Numbered from the stretch's first letter, positions 1-9,955 are shown. The stretch: 64,000 bases of DNA from Cognatishimia activa (GCF_001458335.1 NZ_CYTO01000008.1:62001-126000); one strand, 5' to 3'. Notes: generated by a model from the letters alone, not told the origin. Numbers and translations are program-made.

Positions 1-1
1 G

Positions 2-205
2 GGCTATAAGCCTGCGGGCGGGATTTCAAAAGCCAAGGACGCACTTGTTTATTTGTCTTTGATAAAAGACGAGCTTGGAGATCGTTGGCTTCAGCCCGAC
101 CTCTTCCGCTTTGGCGCGTCATCGCTTTTGGGGGATATCGAACGCCAGCTCGAACACCGCGTGACCGGCAAATACTCGGCGGGCCACCGCCACGCCATTG
201 GGTAA
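2..205 (+). CDS. deoC: Deoxyribose-phosphate aldolase, C-terminal part
   Basis: This is the last 67 codons of a gene that begins before the window. DeoC cleaves 2-deoxyribose-5-phosphate to glyceraldehyde-3-phosphate and acetaldehyde in deoxynucleoside catabolism. The fragment opens with GYKPAGGIS, matching the glycine-rich phosphate-binding stretch that follows the catalytic lysines of the family, and continues to the usual C-terminal segment containing FRFGASSLL. The Schiff-base lysine lies outside the window. The stop is 9 bases before the aldehyde dehydrogenase start, so the two are probably cotranscribed. That fits metabolically, because the aldolase releases acetaldehyde. Confidence 0.88.
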   Translation, partial: GYKPAGGISKAKDALVYLSLIKDELGDRWLQPDLFRFGASSLLGDIERQLEHRVTGKYSAGHRHAIG

Positions 206-214
206 GGACAGACC

Positions 215-2560
215 ATGACTGTAAAAGAGATTTTCGAAACCATGGACTATGGCCCTGCCCCGGAATCCGCTGCTGACGCATTGGCTTGGCTGGTGGATCA
301 AGGCTCTGCCTTTGGTCACTTCATCAACGGCAAATTCACCGCCCCAAGCGAGGGATTTGACAGCAAGAACCCTGCAAATGGGGAAACCCTCGCTCAACTA
401 TCGCAAGCCACTCAGACAGATGTGGATACCGCGGTAAAGGCGGCGCGGAGTGCGCAAAAGAAATGGGCTGCACTGCCTGGCCACAATCGCGCGCGGTACC
501 TTTATGCAATTGCGCGATTGGTGCAAAAACACAGCCGCTTGTTTGCCGTGCTAGAGACATTGGACAACGGCAAACCGATCCGCGAAAGCCGCGACATCGA
601 TATCCCTCTGGTACATCGCCATTTCTATTACCACGCAGGCATGGCGCAGCTAATGGACAGCGAACTCCCTGACCGCGAGGCGCTGGGTGTGTGCGGTCAG
701 ATCATCCCTTGGAACTTTCCACTTTTGATGCTGGCTTGGAAGGTCGCCCCGGCGATTGCCATGGGCAACACGGTGGTCTTGAAGCCTGCTGAATACACCT
801 CTTTGACGGCTTTGCTTTTTGCGGACATCTGTCGCCAAGCGGGCCTGCCAAAAGGCGTGGTCAACATCGTTACCGGCGATGGCGCTGTGGGCGAAATGAT
901 TGTGAACCATGAGGACATCGACAAGATCGCCTTTACGGGTTCGACATCCGTTGGCCGCAAAATCCGCGAAGCGACCGCTGGCAGTGGCAAAGCTCTGACT
1001 TTGGAACTGGGTGGCAAATCCCCGTACGTCGTCTTTGAAGACGCAGATATCGACAGCGCCATCGAAGGGCTGGTCGACGCGATCTGGTTCAACCAAGGTC
1101 AGGTCTGCTGCGCCGGCTCTCGACTGCTGGTGCAAGAAGGCATCGCGGATCGGTTCTATGCCAAACTGAAGGCCCGCATGGACGGTCTGCGTCTGGGCAA
1201 TCCGCTTGATAAGTGCATCGACGTGGGGGCGATTGTTGATCCGGTCCAGTTGAAAACCATCACCGATTTGGTCGAAAGCAATACCGACGGAGAGATTTAT
1301 CGCGCGGGTGCGACGATCCCTGCAGAGGGATGTTTCTATCCGCCGACCCTGATCACCGGTCTCTCTACGGCGTCGAAACTGATGCAGGAAGAGATCTTCG
1401 GGCCGGTGCTGTGTTCCATGACCTTCCGCACGCCCGCTGAAGCGGTCGAGATTGCCAACAACACCCGCTACGGGCTGGCAGCGACGCTTTGGACCGAGAA
1501 TGTGAACCTTGCGCTCGACATCGCGCCGAAGCTGACCGCAGGTGTGGTCTGGGTGAATGCAACCAACCTCTTTGATGCGGCAGCCGGTTTTGGTGGCGTA
1601 CGCGAAAGCGGGTTTGGCCGTGAAGGCGGATGGGAAGGTCTTGCGGCTTACACCAAGCCGAAGGGATCGACCAAAGCGCTGACAAAGGCGGAGCCCTTCA
1701 TGGGCGAAGACGGCCCGGTCGACCCGTTGGATCGCACAGCGAAGCTTTATATTGGCGGCAAACAAGCGCGTCCTGACGGTGGCTATTCACAAAACATCTA
1801 CGCGAAAAACGGCAAGCTTCTCGGCCAAGCGCCCATCGCCAACCGGAAAGACATTCGCAACGCGGTCGAAGCGGCGGCGGGTGCGAAGGCGTGGTCTAAA
1901 ACCACTGGCCACCTGCGGGCGCAGATCCTTTACTACATCGCCGAGAACCTGTCTGCGCGTGCCGAGGAATTCGCAACACGCATTGATGCGCTGACCGGCA
2001 AGAAGGGCGGCACAAAAGAAGTCGAGGCAGCCATCTCGCGCCTCTTCACCTACGCGGCATGGGCGGACAAATACGACGGCCAAGCCCATGGGGTTCCGAT
2101 CCGAGGCGTAGCTCTGGCGATGAAAGAGCCAGTGGGTGTGATCGGAGCGATGTGTCCGGATGAAGCCCCGCTTCTTGGGCTGATCTCCGCAATGGCCCCA
2201 GCAATTGCTATGGGCAACCGTGTAGTTCTTACGGCCTCCGAGATCTATCCACTGGCAGCACTGGACTTCTATCAGGTTCTTGAAACCTCAGACGTTCCAG
2301 CAGGCGTGGTGAATATCGTGTCTGGCAACCATGCTGAGCTTGCTCTAACGCTCGCTGATCACCTGAATGTCGATGCGGTGTGGAGCTTCTCCAGCAGCGA
2401 CATCTCGGGCCTGATCGAAGGCGCAAGCGCGGGCAACTTGAAACGCACTTGGGTCAACAACGGACAGTCCCGCGACTGGATGGGCGCGGCTGGCGAAGGC
2501 AAGGCCTTCCTTGAAGCCGCGACCGAGGTCAAAAACATCTGGGTGCCATACGGCGAATAA
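215..2560 (+). CDS. Double-domain aldehyde dehydrogenase (ALDH16 type)
   Basis: A 781-residue NAD(P)-dependent aldehyde dehydrogenase, far longer than the roughly 490 residues of ordinary ALDHs. Residues 30-500 form a complete ALDH unit with the general-base glutamate E264 in LELGGKS and the nucleophile C298 in NQGQVCCAG. Residues 515-781 form a second, shorter ALDH-like unit: it keeps MAPAIAMGNRVVL but has no recognisable catalytic cysteine motif. This layout is that of ALDH16, in which the bacterial form keeps the N-terminal cysteine. Directly after deoC, it may oxidise the acetaldehyde released by the aldolase; that substrate is inferred. The start has an AGGACAG ribosome site. It converges on the M16 pair. 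Confidence 0.9.
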   Translation: MTVKEIFETMDYGPAPESAADALAWLVDQGSAFGHFINGKFTAPSEGFDSKNPANGETLAQLSQATQTDVDTAVKAARSAQKKWAALPGHNRARYLYAIARLVQKHSRLFAVLETLDNGKPIRESRDIDIPLVHRHFYYHAGMAQLMDSELPDREALGVCGQIIPWNFPLLMLAWKVAPAIAMGNTVVLKPAEYTSLTALLFADICRQAGLPKGVVNIVTGDGAVGEMIVNHEDIDKIAFTGSTSVGRKIREATAGSGKALTLELGGKSPYVVFEDADIDSAIEGLVDAIWFNQGQVCCAGSRLLVQEGIADRFYAKLKARMDGLRLGNPLDKCIDVGAIVDPVQLKTITDLVESNTDGEIYRAGATIPAEGCFYPPTLITGLSTASKLMQEEIFGPVLCSMTFRTPAEAVEIANNTRYGLAATLWTENVNLALDIAPKLTAGVVWVNATNLFDAAAGFGGVRESGFGREGGWEGLAAYTKPKGSTKALTKAEPFMGEDGPVDPLDRTAKLYIGGKQARPDGGYSQNIYAKNGKLLGQAPIANRKDIRNAVEAAAGAKAWSKTTGHLRAQILYYIAENLSARAEEFATRIDALTGKKGGTKEVEAAISRLFTYAAWADKYDGQAHGVPIRGVALAMKEPVGVIGAMCPDEAPLLGLISAMAPAIAMGNRVVLTASEIYPLAALDFYQVLETSDVPAGVVNIVSGNHAELALTLADHLNVDAVWSFSSSDISGLIEGASAGNLKRTWVNNGQSRDWMGAAGEGKAFLEAATEVKNIWVPYGE

Positions 2561-2569
2561 CACCCATTT

Positions 2570-2598
2570 CAGCCCGAGGGGAGTTACCCTTCGGGCTG
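2570..2598. terminator. Hairpin between convergent genes
   Basis: CAGCCCGA (2570-2577) pairs with TCGGGCTG (2591-2598), and an inner GGG/CCC extends the stem. It lies just after the aldehyde dehydrogenase stop and covers the last codons of the convergent M16 gene. There is no T-run on either side, so its role as a terminator is uncertain. Confidence 0.35.
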
Positions 2599-3879
2599 GC
2601 CAACAATCACAAAGTGCAGCTCTTCGGGGCGCAAGATGCGTTTCGCGACGCGTTTGATGTCTTCCATCGTCACGGCTTCTACTTTCGCATTGCGGGTGGC
2701 GACATAGTCGATCGGCAAATCATCCATCTGCATGCCCACAAGAATATTGGCGATGGTGCCATTGCCATCAAACCGCAGCGGGTAAGCGCCTGTGAGATAG
2801 GTTTTGGTGCGTTCAAGCTCGTCTTGGGTTGGACCCTCTTCCGCCATGCGTTGCCATTCACTGCGGATCACATCGATTGCGTCGCCAATTCGGTCATTGG
2901 CAGAGGCCACCTGCCCTAAGTACAGCTCGCCATGGTCTTTCGCGACGAGGAAAGAACTTACACCATAGGTCAGCCCCCGCTTTTCGCGCACTTCATTCAT
3001 CAGACGGCTTTCAAAACCGGACCCGCCTAGGATTTGGTTCAAGACATAAGCCGCGAAGAAGTCCGGATCATCGCGGGTGATGCCTTCATGGCCAAAGATC
3101 GCGACAGATTGCGGCGTTGCGAATTCCACCACGGTCTGCCCGCCTTCCAATTGGTAACCGGCATGCGGTGGCAGTCCCGCAGCTTGTTCTGGCAGGCCGT
3201 CCAGTAGCGTATCAAGCAACGCGCCTAGCTCCTCAGCAGAAATGTCACCAACGGCCGACACAAACACGTTGTCCAATGCCAGCGCGTTGCGGTGCGCAGT
3301 CACGACGTCTTCACGCGTCAGGGCTGACACGCTTTCGATCGAGCCGTCGATGGACGTTGCATAGGGATGATCCCCAAAGGCGAGCGCGTCAAAGGTCTGG
3401 CTGGCAATGTGGTCGGGGTCTTTCTGATCGGACTGAATGATCGACAGCACCTGCCCGCGCACCCGCTCTACCGAGACTTCATCAAAGCGTGGCTCTACAA
3501 TGGATTTGCGCAGCAACGCCACGGCTTCGTCCCGATTTTCAGTCAAAAACTGCGCTGAAATCGCAACTACATCGTCATAGGCGTTGTAGTCGAACTCTGC
3601 GGCCAGCGCTTCTGCTTTTCGCGCAAAATCCTGCGCGTTCATGTCTCCGGTGCCTTCTTCCAGCAGGCCAACCATAAGGTTGGTCGCACCGCGTTTGCCG
3701 GGCAAATCAAGGGTACCACCCCCTTGGAACCAGACGTTCAATGCGACGAACGGAATTGAACGCTCTTCGACCAACCAAGCTTTGATTCCGTTGGGGCTGG
3801 TGACCTCTTGGATTGCGATTTCCGCCTTTGCGGGCAACACTCCAATAGCCAGCACAGCTGCTAACACAAAACGGATCAT
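2584..3879 (-). CDS. M16-family zinc peptidase homologue, non-catalytic subunit
   Basis: A 431-residue M16 (pitrilysin/processing-peptidase) family protein with an N-terminal signal sequence ending near PAKA (residues 1-19), so probably periplasmic. The zinc motif HxxEH is lost: the aligned positions are N67, V70 and G71. The C-terminal half keeps the substrate-binding R/Y segment SRLMNEVREKRGLTYG (291-306). This is the pattern of the non-catalytic partner in heterodimeric M16 enzymes, such as the alpha subunit of the mitochondrial processing peptidase. It overlaps the upstream catalytic M16 gene by 4 bases, so the two are very likely translated together and form a complex. Confidence 0.9.
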   Translation of the reverse strand: MIRFVLAAVLAIGVLPAKAEIAIQEVTSPNGIKAWLVEERSIPFVALNVWFQGGGTLDLPGKRGATNLMVGLLEEGTGDMNAQDFARKAEALAAEFDYNAYDDVVAISAQFLTENRDEAVALLRKSIVEPRFDEVSVERVRGQVLSIIQSDQKDPDHIASQTFDALAFGDHPYATSIDGSIESVSALTREDVVTAHRNALALDNVFVSAVGDISAEELGALLDTLLDGLPEQAAGLPPHAGYQLEGGQTVVEFATPQSVAIFGHEGITRDDPDFFAAYVLNQILGGSGFESRLMNEVREKRGLTYGVSSFLVAKDHGELYLGQVASANDRIGDAIDVIRSEWQRMAEEGPTQDELERTKTYLTGAYPLRFDGNGTIANILVGMQMDDLPIDYVATRNAKVEAVTMEDIKRVAKRILRPEELHFVIVGQPEG

Positions 3880-5228
3880 TGGCTCACCTCCGGTTTGGTC
3901 GAATCAGGTTTGGGGCGCATGAGCCAACCTGTGACCGACTTATCGATGTCAAAAATGCGCTCAGCAGCGGCAATAATGTCGTCCTCGGAAATGGCCTGTA
4001 GAACTTCTGGCCACTCACGAACATCCTCAATTGTCAGGCCACTCGTCAAAGCGCGACCATAGCGATTGCCAACGCTTTCAGCGGAGTCACGTGCGTAGAT
4101 CTGGTCCGCACGAAGCTGCATCTTGATACGCTCTAAGTGCTCTGGATCAACACCCTCTGCGATGAACTCAGAGACGGCAGCGTCCATAGCGCTTTCGGCC
4201 TCTTCCAACGACACCCCCTGCGCTGGCACGATAACCAAATTGAAGGTCGTGTCATCCAAAGACACACCGCCGTAGAAGGCAGACACATAGACTGCTTGCT
4301 TGGTTCCAAATTGGAGCTTTGTTGGCAGCACAGAATTTGGACCCGCTCCCAGAATATTGGCCAGCATCGTCAAAGCAGCAGCCTCTTTTTGGTCACCTGG
4401 GTCGCGCTCTGGCGCAAGGTAGGAACGGGTCACATATTCTTGTGCCACGCGATCATCAAAAAACTCCATCCGGCGGGCTGAAGTTTGTGGAGGGTCTTGC
4501 GGGCGGTCACGTTCTGCAATCTCGGGGTTGGCGGGAATGACACCGTAGTATTTTTCCGCAAGAGCCTTCACGTCATCAGGCTGAACATCGCCCGCCACGA
4601 CCAAAATAGCGTTATTCGGCGCATAGAAGTCTTCGTAGAAATCAAGAGCGTCTCGCTTGCTCAGCTCTTCCATCTCATGTCGCCAACCGATGATCGGAAT
4701 GCCGTAATGGTGGTTGATATATTGCGCCGCCATCCTCTGTTCGCGGAACAAGGCACCGGCGCTGTTTTCGACGCGCTGGTTCCGTTCCTCGATAATGACA
4801 TCCCGCTCGGTCAGAATCTCGTCCTCGGTGAGGCGTAAGTTAACCATCCGGTCGCTTTCCATCTGCATCATCAGCTCTAGCCGATCCGCAGCGACCCGTT
4901 GGTGGTAGGCGGTATAATCGTAGCTCGTGAACGCATTATCGCGCCCGCCATTCTCGGCAACGACCTTTGAGAATTCGCCCGGCTCCAAAGTGCCAGTACC
5001 CTTGAACATCAAGTGTTCAAGGAAATGCGCAATGCCCGAGACACCGGGAGGTTCATCGGCGGAGCCGGCTTTATACCAGACCATATGCATCGCGACGGGG
5101 GCACGGTGATCTTCGACCACAACGACTTGCATGCCGTTGTCCAAAACAAAATCCGTCACCATTTCTTGCGCCTTCAGGGGCAGAGCTGCCAGAGCGAAAG
5201 CGCTAGCCAGCGAAAGAACACGCCGCAT
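3876..5228 (-). CDS. M16-family zinc metallopeptidase, catalytic subunit
   Basis: A 450-residue peptidase with a signal peptide (residues 1-20, ending LPLKA) and the inverted zinc motif H68-F-L-E71-H72. The third zinc ligand is probably E148 in VIIEERN, at the expected spacing of about 75 residues. It should degrade or process peptides in the periplasm, probably as a dimer with the non-catalytic M16 protein encoded immediately downstream. The start at 5228 has a strong AGGAG ribosome site. A gap of about 100 bases separates it from the upstream DUF3035 lipoprotein gene. The natural substrate is not indicated by the sequence. Confidence 0.93.
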   Translation of the reverse strand: MRRVLSLASAFALAALPLKAQEMVTDFVLDNGMQVVVVEDHRAPVAMHMVWYKAGSADEPPGVSGIAHFLEHLMFKGTGTLEPGEFSKVVAENGGRDNAFTSYDYTAYHQRVAADRLELMMQMESDRMVNLRLTEDEILTERDVIIEERNQRVENSAGALFREQRMAAQYINHHYGIPIIGWRHEMEELSKRDALDFYEDFYAPNNAILVVAGDVQPDDVKALAEKYYGVIPANPEIAERDRPQDPPQTSARRMEFFDDRVAQEYVTRSYLAPERDPGDQKEAAALTMLANILGAGPNSVLPTKLQFGTKQAVYVSAFYGGVSLDDTTFNLVIVPAQGVSLEEAESAMDAAVSEFIAEGVDPEHLERIKMQLRADQIYARDSAESVGNRYGRALTSGLTIEDVREWPEVLQAISEDDIIAAAERIFDIDKSVTGWLMRPKPDSTKPEVSQ

Positions 5229-5329
5229 ACAATTCTCCTAAACTGTTTGAAGGAATAGTTACGCCGCACCCACGCGCGTTCAACCCCACAAACACATTTG
5301 TGAGGCGCAGTTATCTCATCTTTGTAAGT

Positions 5330-5845
5330 TTAATTCGGCGGCGGAGCTGTCGGTGTTTCGACACCCGCAGCGCGCCATCTCGCCAATTCGGCATAAGCGT
5401 TCAGGTGGTAGAAACGATAGACTTCGTTATAGCGATCAGGGTTTGCCAAACGCCAACCCGTAAACCGCGCAAAACGGCCACGGACTTTTTCATCATCCTC
5501 GGCAAGTTGTTCGCGAATACCCGCACCACTGCCGTTACGCGCTGCGTAGTTCACCAATGCGCCATCAGCGGATGCAAATGTACCCGGCTCAGGTGTTGGT
5601 TGCGCACGGCCACCTAAAGCCACATTCACATCATTCAGCGGATCTTGATCCGTCAGATTGCTGCCACCAGGAGTCGGAGTCGGCAAGGATGCGTAGCTTT
5701 CTGGCTGTGTCAGAGGCTTAGACGGAATGATAGAGAATTCATCCGGCCCCGCGTCGTCAGAAGACAAGACACGAATCCCGCGCTCGTTGGCACAGGCTGA
5801 CACCAAAAGGGCAAATCCAATAATAACCACTCGCGATGCGCGCAT
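5330..5845 (-). CDS. DUF3035 lipoprotein (BamF-like)
   Basis: A 171-residue lipoprotein with lipobox LVSAC, so C18 should be lipidated after cleavage by signal peptidase II. It matches the alphaproteobacterial DUF3035 family, which I recall being described as BamF, a lineage-specific lipoprotein of the outer-membrane BAM complex; that naming is from memory. The middle is proline/threonine rich (about residues 40-95). The C-terminal third, with RFTGWRLANPDRY, is helical and aromatic. It lies 33 bases downstream of lspA, the very peptidase that would mature it, on the same strand. Confidence 0.8.
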   Translation of the reverse strand: MRASRVVIIGFALLVSACANERGIRVLSSDDAGPDEFSIIPSKPLTQPESYASLPTPTPGGSNLTDQDPLNDVNVALGGRAQPTPEPGTFASADGALVNYAARNGSGAGIREQLAEDDEKVRGRFARFTGWRLANPDRYNEVYRFYHLNAYAELARWRAAGVETPTAPPPN

Positions 5846-5878
5846 CGGAAAACTCCTGACGTTTCGGCTAGCTTTAAC

Positions 5879-6367
5879 CTATCCCTCGTCCGACGTCACG
5901 TCTGCTTTTTGTTCGCCACCCCAAATTGCCAAACCAATGGCTCCAGCAAAGATCGCGATATCTGCGACGTTGAAGGCATAAGGGTTCGTGAAGCCACAGC
6001 AAGACATGTTCAGGAAGTCTGCAACAGCGCCGTAAAGTAGACGGTCAACCACGTTGCCCAAAGCCCCGCCAATCAAGAGACCAGCAGCAACAAGGCCGAT
6101 CTTTCCCGGACGATCTTTGGAGACCCAATAATAAACAAAACCACTGATAATCAGCGCGACGGCAATCAAGAGCCACTTCGCCAATGTAGAGCTATCCGCC
6201 AAGAGGCCAAAATTGATACCACGGTTCCACGCCATGCTGAAATTCAACAGAGGTGGCAGCACTTCGATCTGCCCGATTTCGCGCAAGTTCAGCACATGCA
6301 CCACAAGGTACTTGCTCGCCTGATCCACGAGAAACGCCCAAAAGCCTGCCCAAAAGACGAGTTTCAT
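5879..6367 (-). CDS. lspA: Lipoprotein signal peptidase (signal peptidase II)
   Basis: A 162-residue inner-membrane aspartyl protease that cleaves prolipoproteins at the lipidated cysteine. The catalytic aspartates are D108 in GNVVDR and D136 in FNVADI, and the conserved NRGINFG segment lies at residues 48-54. Four hydrophobic segments are visible, with the active site between the third and fourth. The length is typical. It is followed by the DUF3035 lipoprotein gene. The 130-base gap upstream to purH leaves room for its own promoter. The AAAGGAAA stretch upstream can act as ribosome site. Confidence 0.95.
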   Translation of the reverse strand: MKLVFWAGFWAFLVDQASKYLVVHVLNLREIGQIEVLPPLLNFSMAWNRGINFGLLADSSTLAKWLLIAVALIISGFVYYWVSKDRPGKIGLVAAGLLIGGALGNVVDRLLYGAVADFLNMSCCGFTNPYAFNVADIAIFAGAIGLAIWGGEQKADVTSDEG

Positions 6368-6497
6368 CGTCCATTTCCTTTCCCAAAACCACCCCGACGT
6401 GGTTTGCGGTCACTTCCGCAGTCCCTGGCTGGATCTTGAGATCTCTGCTGGGCACCAATTGGCCCGCACTTAAATGCGCGAGCCAACATTATGTTAT

Positions 6498-8087
6498 TTA
6501 ATGGCGGAAGTGGCGCATGCCTGTAAAGACCATTGCCAACCCAGCCTCATCCGCAGCGTCGATCACTTCTTGGTCACGCATAGAGCCACCCGGCTGGATC
6601 ACACATGTGCCACCTGCGGCAGCCGCTTCTAGCAGACCATCCGCGAATGGGAAGAATGCGTCAGACGCAACAGCAGACCCTTTTGCGAGACTTTCGTCGA
6701 GGCCCAGCTCTGCCGCCATCCGTTCTGCTTTTGCGGCTGCAACATTTGCGCTGTCCAGACGGCTCATCTGGCCTGCGCCAACACCGACGGTTGCGCCGTT
6801 CTTCACGTACACGATCGCATTGGACTTAACGTGTTTCGCGACCTTCCAGGCAAATTGCAGGTCTGCCATTTGCGCCTCGGTTGGTGCTTTCTTTGTGACA
6901 ACCTTAAGCTCATCTGCCGCAACAGACCCAACGTCTTTGTCTTGCACCAGCATACCGCCAGCGACCTGCTTGTAGGCCATAATCGGCTTGCGTGGATCTG
7001 GCAGGCCATCCGTGAGCAGCAGGCGCAGATTTTTCTTCGCTGCGAAGATCTCTTTGGCTTCGTCAGACGCACCCGGAGCAATGACCACTTCGGTGAAAAT
7101 CTCGGTGATCTTCGTCGCGGTTTCCGCATCCAGCGGTTGGTTCAAGGCGACGATGCCACCGAAAGCCGAGGTACGGTCGCAGTCAAACGCCTTTTGGTAG
7201 GCTTCGACCAATGTATCGCCGACAGCAACTCCGCACGGGTTCGCGTGTTTGATAATCGCAACGGCTGGGCCATTCGCAGGATCAAATTCGGCCACCAGCT
7301 CGAACGCCGCATCGGTGTCGTTGATGTTGTTGTAGGACAGCTCTTTGCCTTGCAGCTGGGTCGCGGTTGCGACGCCCTGGCGGCCAGAACCATCGGTGTA
7401 GAACGCGGCTTGCTGATGGCTGTTTTCACCGTAACGCAGGGTTTGAACCAGTTCACCCGCAACCGCGCGGCGGCGCGGCGCTTCTTCACCGATCGCGGCA
7501 GCCATCCAGTTGGACACTGCAGCGTCATAGGCTGAGGTGCGCGCATAGGCGATCTGAGCCTGCTTACGGCGGAACGCATAAGTGGTTTGGCCATCATTGG
7601 CGTCCAGCTCTGCCAGCAGACCGTCATAGTCCTGAACGTCCACAATCACCGCAACATCGTCATGGTTTTTGGACGCCGCGCGGATCATCGCTGGGCCACC
7701 GATATCGATGTTCTCGATGCAGGTTTCGTAGTCGCCGCCCGCAGCCACAGTTGCTTCAAATGGATAGAGGTTCACGACCAACAAATCGATGCCACCAATA
7801 CCATGCTCTTCCATTGCCGCGACGTGTTCTGGGTTAGAGCGCAGCGCAAGCAAGCCGCCATGCACTTTCGGGTGCAGCGTCTTGACGCGACCATCCATCA
7901 TTTCTGGAAAGCCCGTGACTTCGGACACGTCTTTCACGTCCAGCCCCGCGTCGCGCAGTGTTTTGGCGGACCCGCCGGTAGAGAGCAGCTCTACGCCGCG
8001 TGCAGCAAGCGCTTGGCCCAGCTCGATCAGCCCGGTTTTGTCAGATACGGATAGCAATGCGCGGCGAATGGGGGTCAGGTCGGTCAT
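6498..8087 (-). CDS. purH: Bifunctional AICAR transformylase / IMP cyclohydrolase
   Basis: Carries out the last two steps of purine biosynthesis: formylation of AICAR and closure to IMP. The N-terminal 200 residues are the MGS-like cyclohydrolase domain ([15 protein letters not shown] near the start, then [13 protein letters not shown]). The rest is the transformylase domain with [14 protein letters not shown] take the ATG at 8087 (529 residues, the usual family length) over an in-frame TTG at 8102 that would sit on the heparinase stop codon. From 8087 the gap to the upstream heparinase-like gene is 15 bases, so they are probably cotranscribed. Confidence 0.95.
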   Translation of the reverse strand: MTDLTPIRRALLSVSDKTGLIELGQALAARGVELLSTGGSAKTLRDAGLDVKDVSEVTGFPEMMDGRVKTLHPKVHGGLLALRSNPEHVAAMEEHGIGGIDLLVVNLYPFEATVAAGGDYETCIENIDIGGPAMIRAASKNHDDVAVIVDVQDYDGLLAELDANDGQTTYAFRRKQAQIAYARTSAYDAAVSNWMAAAIGEEAPRRRAVAGELVQTLRYGENSHQQAAFYTDGSGRQGVATATQLQGKELSYNNINDTDAAFELVAEFDPANGPAVAIIKHANPCGVAVGDTLVEAYQKAFDCDRTSAFGGIVALNQPLDAETATKITEIFTEVVIAPGASDEAKEIFAAKKNLRLLLTDGLPDPRKPIMAYKQVAGGMLVQDKDVGSVAADELKVVTKKAPTEAQMADLQFAWKVAKHVKSNAIVYVKNGATVGVGAGQMSRLDSANVAAAKAERMAAELGLDESLAKGSAVASDAFFPFADGLLEAAAAGGTCVIQPGGSMRDQEVIDAADEAGLAMVFTGMRHFRH

Positions 8088-8102
8088 CAGGTCGAAGTCC
8101 AA

Positions 8103-9845
8103 TCAGTGTGTCAGGTCCAGCTCATTCCGGTTCAGGTCACGGATCGCAATCGACGTTTCTTGCGCCTTGGCGAGTGACCACCGGATGCGCGTCGCATACT
8201 CCATTGCGACGCCGGATAAAACGATCTGTTTGGCCGCACGAGGCTTTAATCGCCCTTTTTCTAAATAAACTGACGAAGAAAGGGTAAGATTCGCGCCCGA
8301 ATTGTGCCGGAACACCCAAATCTCTCCGCTTTTGAGAGCGATCGAGACTGCTGCGCCGCCCAAATCCACCGCCGCATCGACCTCTGGATGCAAATGGAAT
8401 CGCGCCTGATAGGGGATCCCTTGCAAATTTTTGGCGTCCATAACCCGGTCAAATTGACGTTTTGAACTGTCGTCCAAGGCGAGCAGTAGGTCTTCACCAG
8501 CAAGTCCACGCCCATCGAATGTCAGCTCGAGCGTACGCGCATGGGTCAGGCCATGTGTCTCGACATACCCATTGTGGCCGCTCTCAAGTCGCAGACCATC
8601 ATTTGCGCTGCTCAACTGGACCGGCACATCGGTGGGCGCGTCAATCAACTGCTCTTCGCGCCAGCCTTTTCCGCTTTCGCCAAGGCGCGCCGAGGAAAAC
8701 CCGTCCAGCGACAAAGTGCTATGACTCGGCGTGGCCCGCCCAGCGCGGCGCCAGTCCTCACCAAAGGAGTCGCCTGGTCCGCAATTCACGATCACCGGGC
8801 GGCGTCCGCTGGTCATTTCGAAAGCCAATGTGGACGCGTGCGCGTTGAATGAATTCTCACCAATGGGCGGCGAGCTGGCATCCATAATGATGCTGGTGCG
8901 CCCGGACGACAGACGCGCATAGCCCATCGCCTGGCCGTCGGCTTGACGGTCCTTTACCTTGCAAGCGGCCAGCGCGGAATCCAGTCGGCCTTCTAGGCCC
9001 CGCCCGCCACCATGGAAGCGTGCCAAACTACCATCAGCATGACGCAAAGTGCGAAGCGTCGGCGCAATCCGCTGAATAGCTGAACGATGCGTGTCCGTCG
9101 GTTCACGACCAGCGTCTTCCAAAGCAACCCGTGCCCATGTCAAAAGCGTTAGGACTTCAAGCAACTCTTCCGGGTTGCGCGTGGGCAACCCACCTTCTTC
9201 ATCCACCTGTCGGCGGCATTCTTTAGACAGCGCCCGCAAGGCTGGATCCACGTGTTCCGCCATGCCTTCTAGTGCGAGGCCTGCGTAAATGAGACCCGTC
9301 AGCGCTTCAAAACGCGGCAATCCGGGCGCCGTGGCCTGCCAACGGCGGCTTAGGAAAATGACCTGTTGTCCGAGGGACCGATAGAAGGCATCGGACTGTG
9401 CCTTATCTTGACCCTGAAGCAGGAAAATCGCGTGGTTGATCCAGCGGATCAGACGGCGCCCTGTGAGTTCCGGCGTCCAGCCGGGGCCGCGCCCTTTGCC
9501 AAATCGCTCGATCCAGCGCCAAACCCATTGCTGCGCACGCTGGCGAGAGGCATGGTCGCCGACTGCGGCCAGATCATCGAGCCAAGAAAACCCATGCAGG
9601 TCGTGTTCAAACTCGACATCCGGCGCTTGAAGATCCCAAATCGAGGTATTGGGTGCCACAATCAAATGACCGGCGAACAGGAAATTGCCCGCCAAAAGCT
9701 GGCGTCCCTTGGCGTAAACGCCAATGGTGCGGGGCTCTGGCATGGACGTGAATAACGTCGCAGGCCTTGCCAATGTACTCAGCCGGGCATGCACACGGTG
9801 CATGGCACGTGTATAGCGCGAACCCAGACCATTCGGATTGAGCAT
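8103..9845 (-). CDS. Heparinase II/III-family protein
   Basis: A 580-residue protein of the heparinase II/III superfamily: an alpha-helical toroid in the N-terminal half, then the beta-sandwich PF07940-type domain from about residue 310, where NSFNAHASTLAFEM and the glycine-rich VNCGPGDSFG resemble the family active-site region. No signal peptide is evident, which is odd for a polysaccharide lyase. It lies between rsmB and purH, an arrangement I recall as common in Rhodobacterales. A role in envelope or exopolysaccharide turnover is plausible but not shown, and the substrate is unknown. Confidence 0.85.
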   Translation of the reverse strand: MLNPNGLGSRYTRAMHRVHARLSTLARPATLFTSMPEPRTIGVYAKGRQLLAGNFLFAGHLIVAPNTSIWDLQAPDVEFEHDLHGFSWLDDLAAVGDHASRQRAQQWVWRWIERFGKGRGPGWTPELTGRRLIRWINHAIFLLQGQDKAQSDAFYRSLGQQVIFLSRRWQATAPGLPRFEALTGLIYAGLALEGMAEHVDPALRALSKECRRQVDEEGGLPTRNPEELLEVLTLLTWARVALEDAGREPTDTHRSAIQRIAPTLRTLRHADGSLARFHGGGRGLEGRLDSALAACKVKDRQADGQAMGYARLSSGRTSIIMDASSPPIGENSFNAHASTLAFEMTSGRRPVIVNCGPGDSFGEDWRRAGRATPSHSTLSLDGFSSARLGESGKGWREEQLIDAPTDVPVQLSSANDGLRLESGHNGYVETHGLTHARTLELTFDGRGLAGEDLLLALDDSSKRQFDRVMDAKNLQGIPYQARFHLHPEVDAAVDLGGAAVSIALKSGEIWVFRHNSGANLTLSSSVYLEKGRLKPRAAKQIVLSGVAMEYATRIRWSLAKAQETSIAIRDLNRNELDLTH

Positions 9846-9955
9846 ATTTCTCTGCCTCTTACGCTCTTGTGGCGTTTGAGCGGCAGTCTACTCGGCTTTT
9901 TTTACAGAGTCACCGATTCAATGGTTTCGGCGAAAAGGTGCTGATTAAGCGGGTG

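Noticed and set aside
650-1765. Long open frame on the minus strand inside the aldehyde dehydrogenase gene (371 codons).
   Set aside because: It is antisense to a gene with clear catalytic motifs, shows no domain, and its composition is what the third-base bias of the sense gene would produce.
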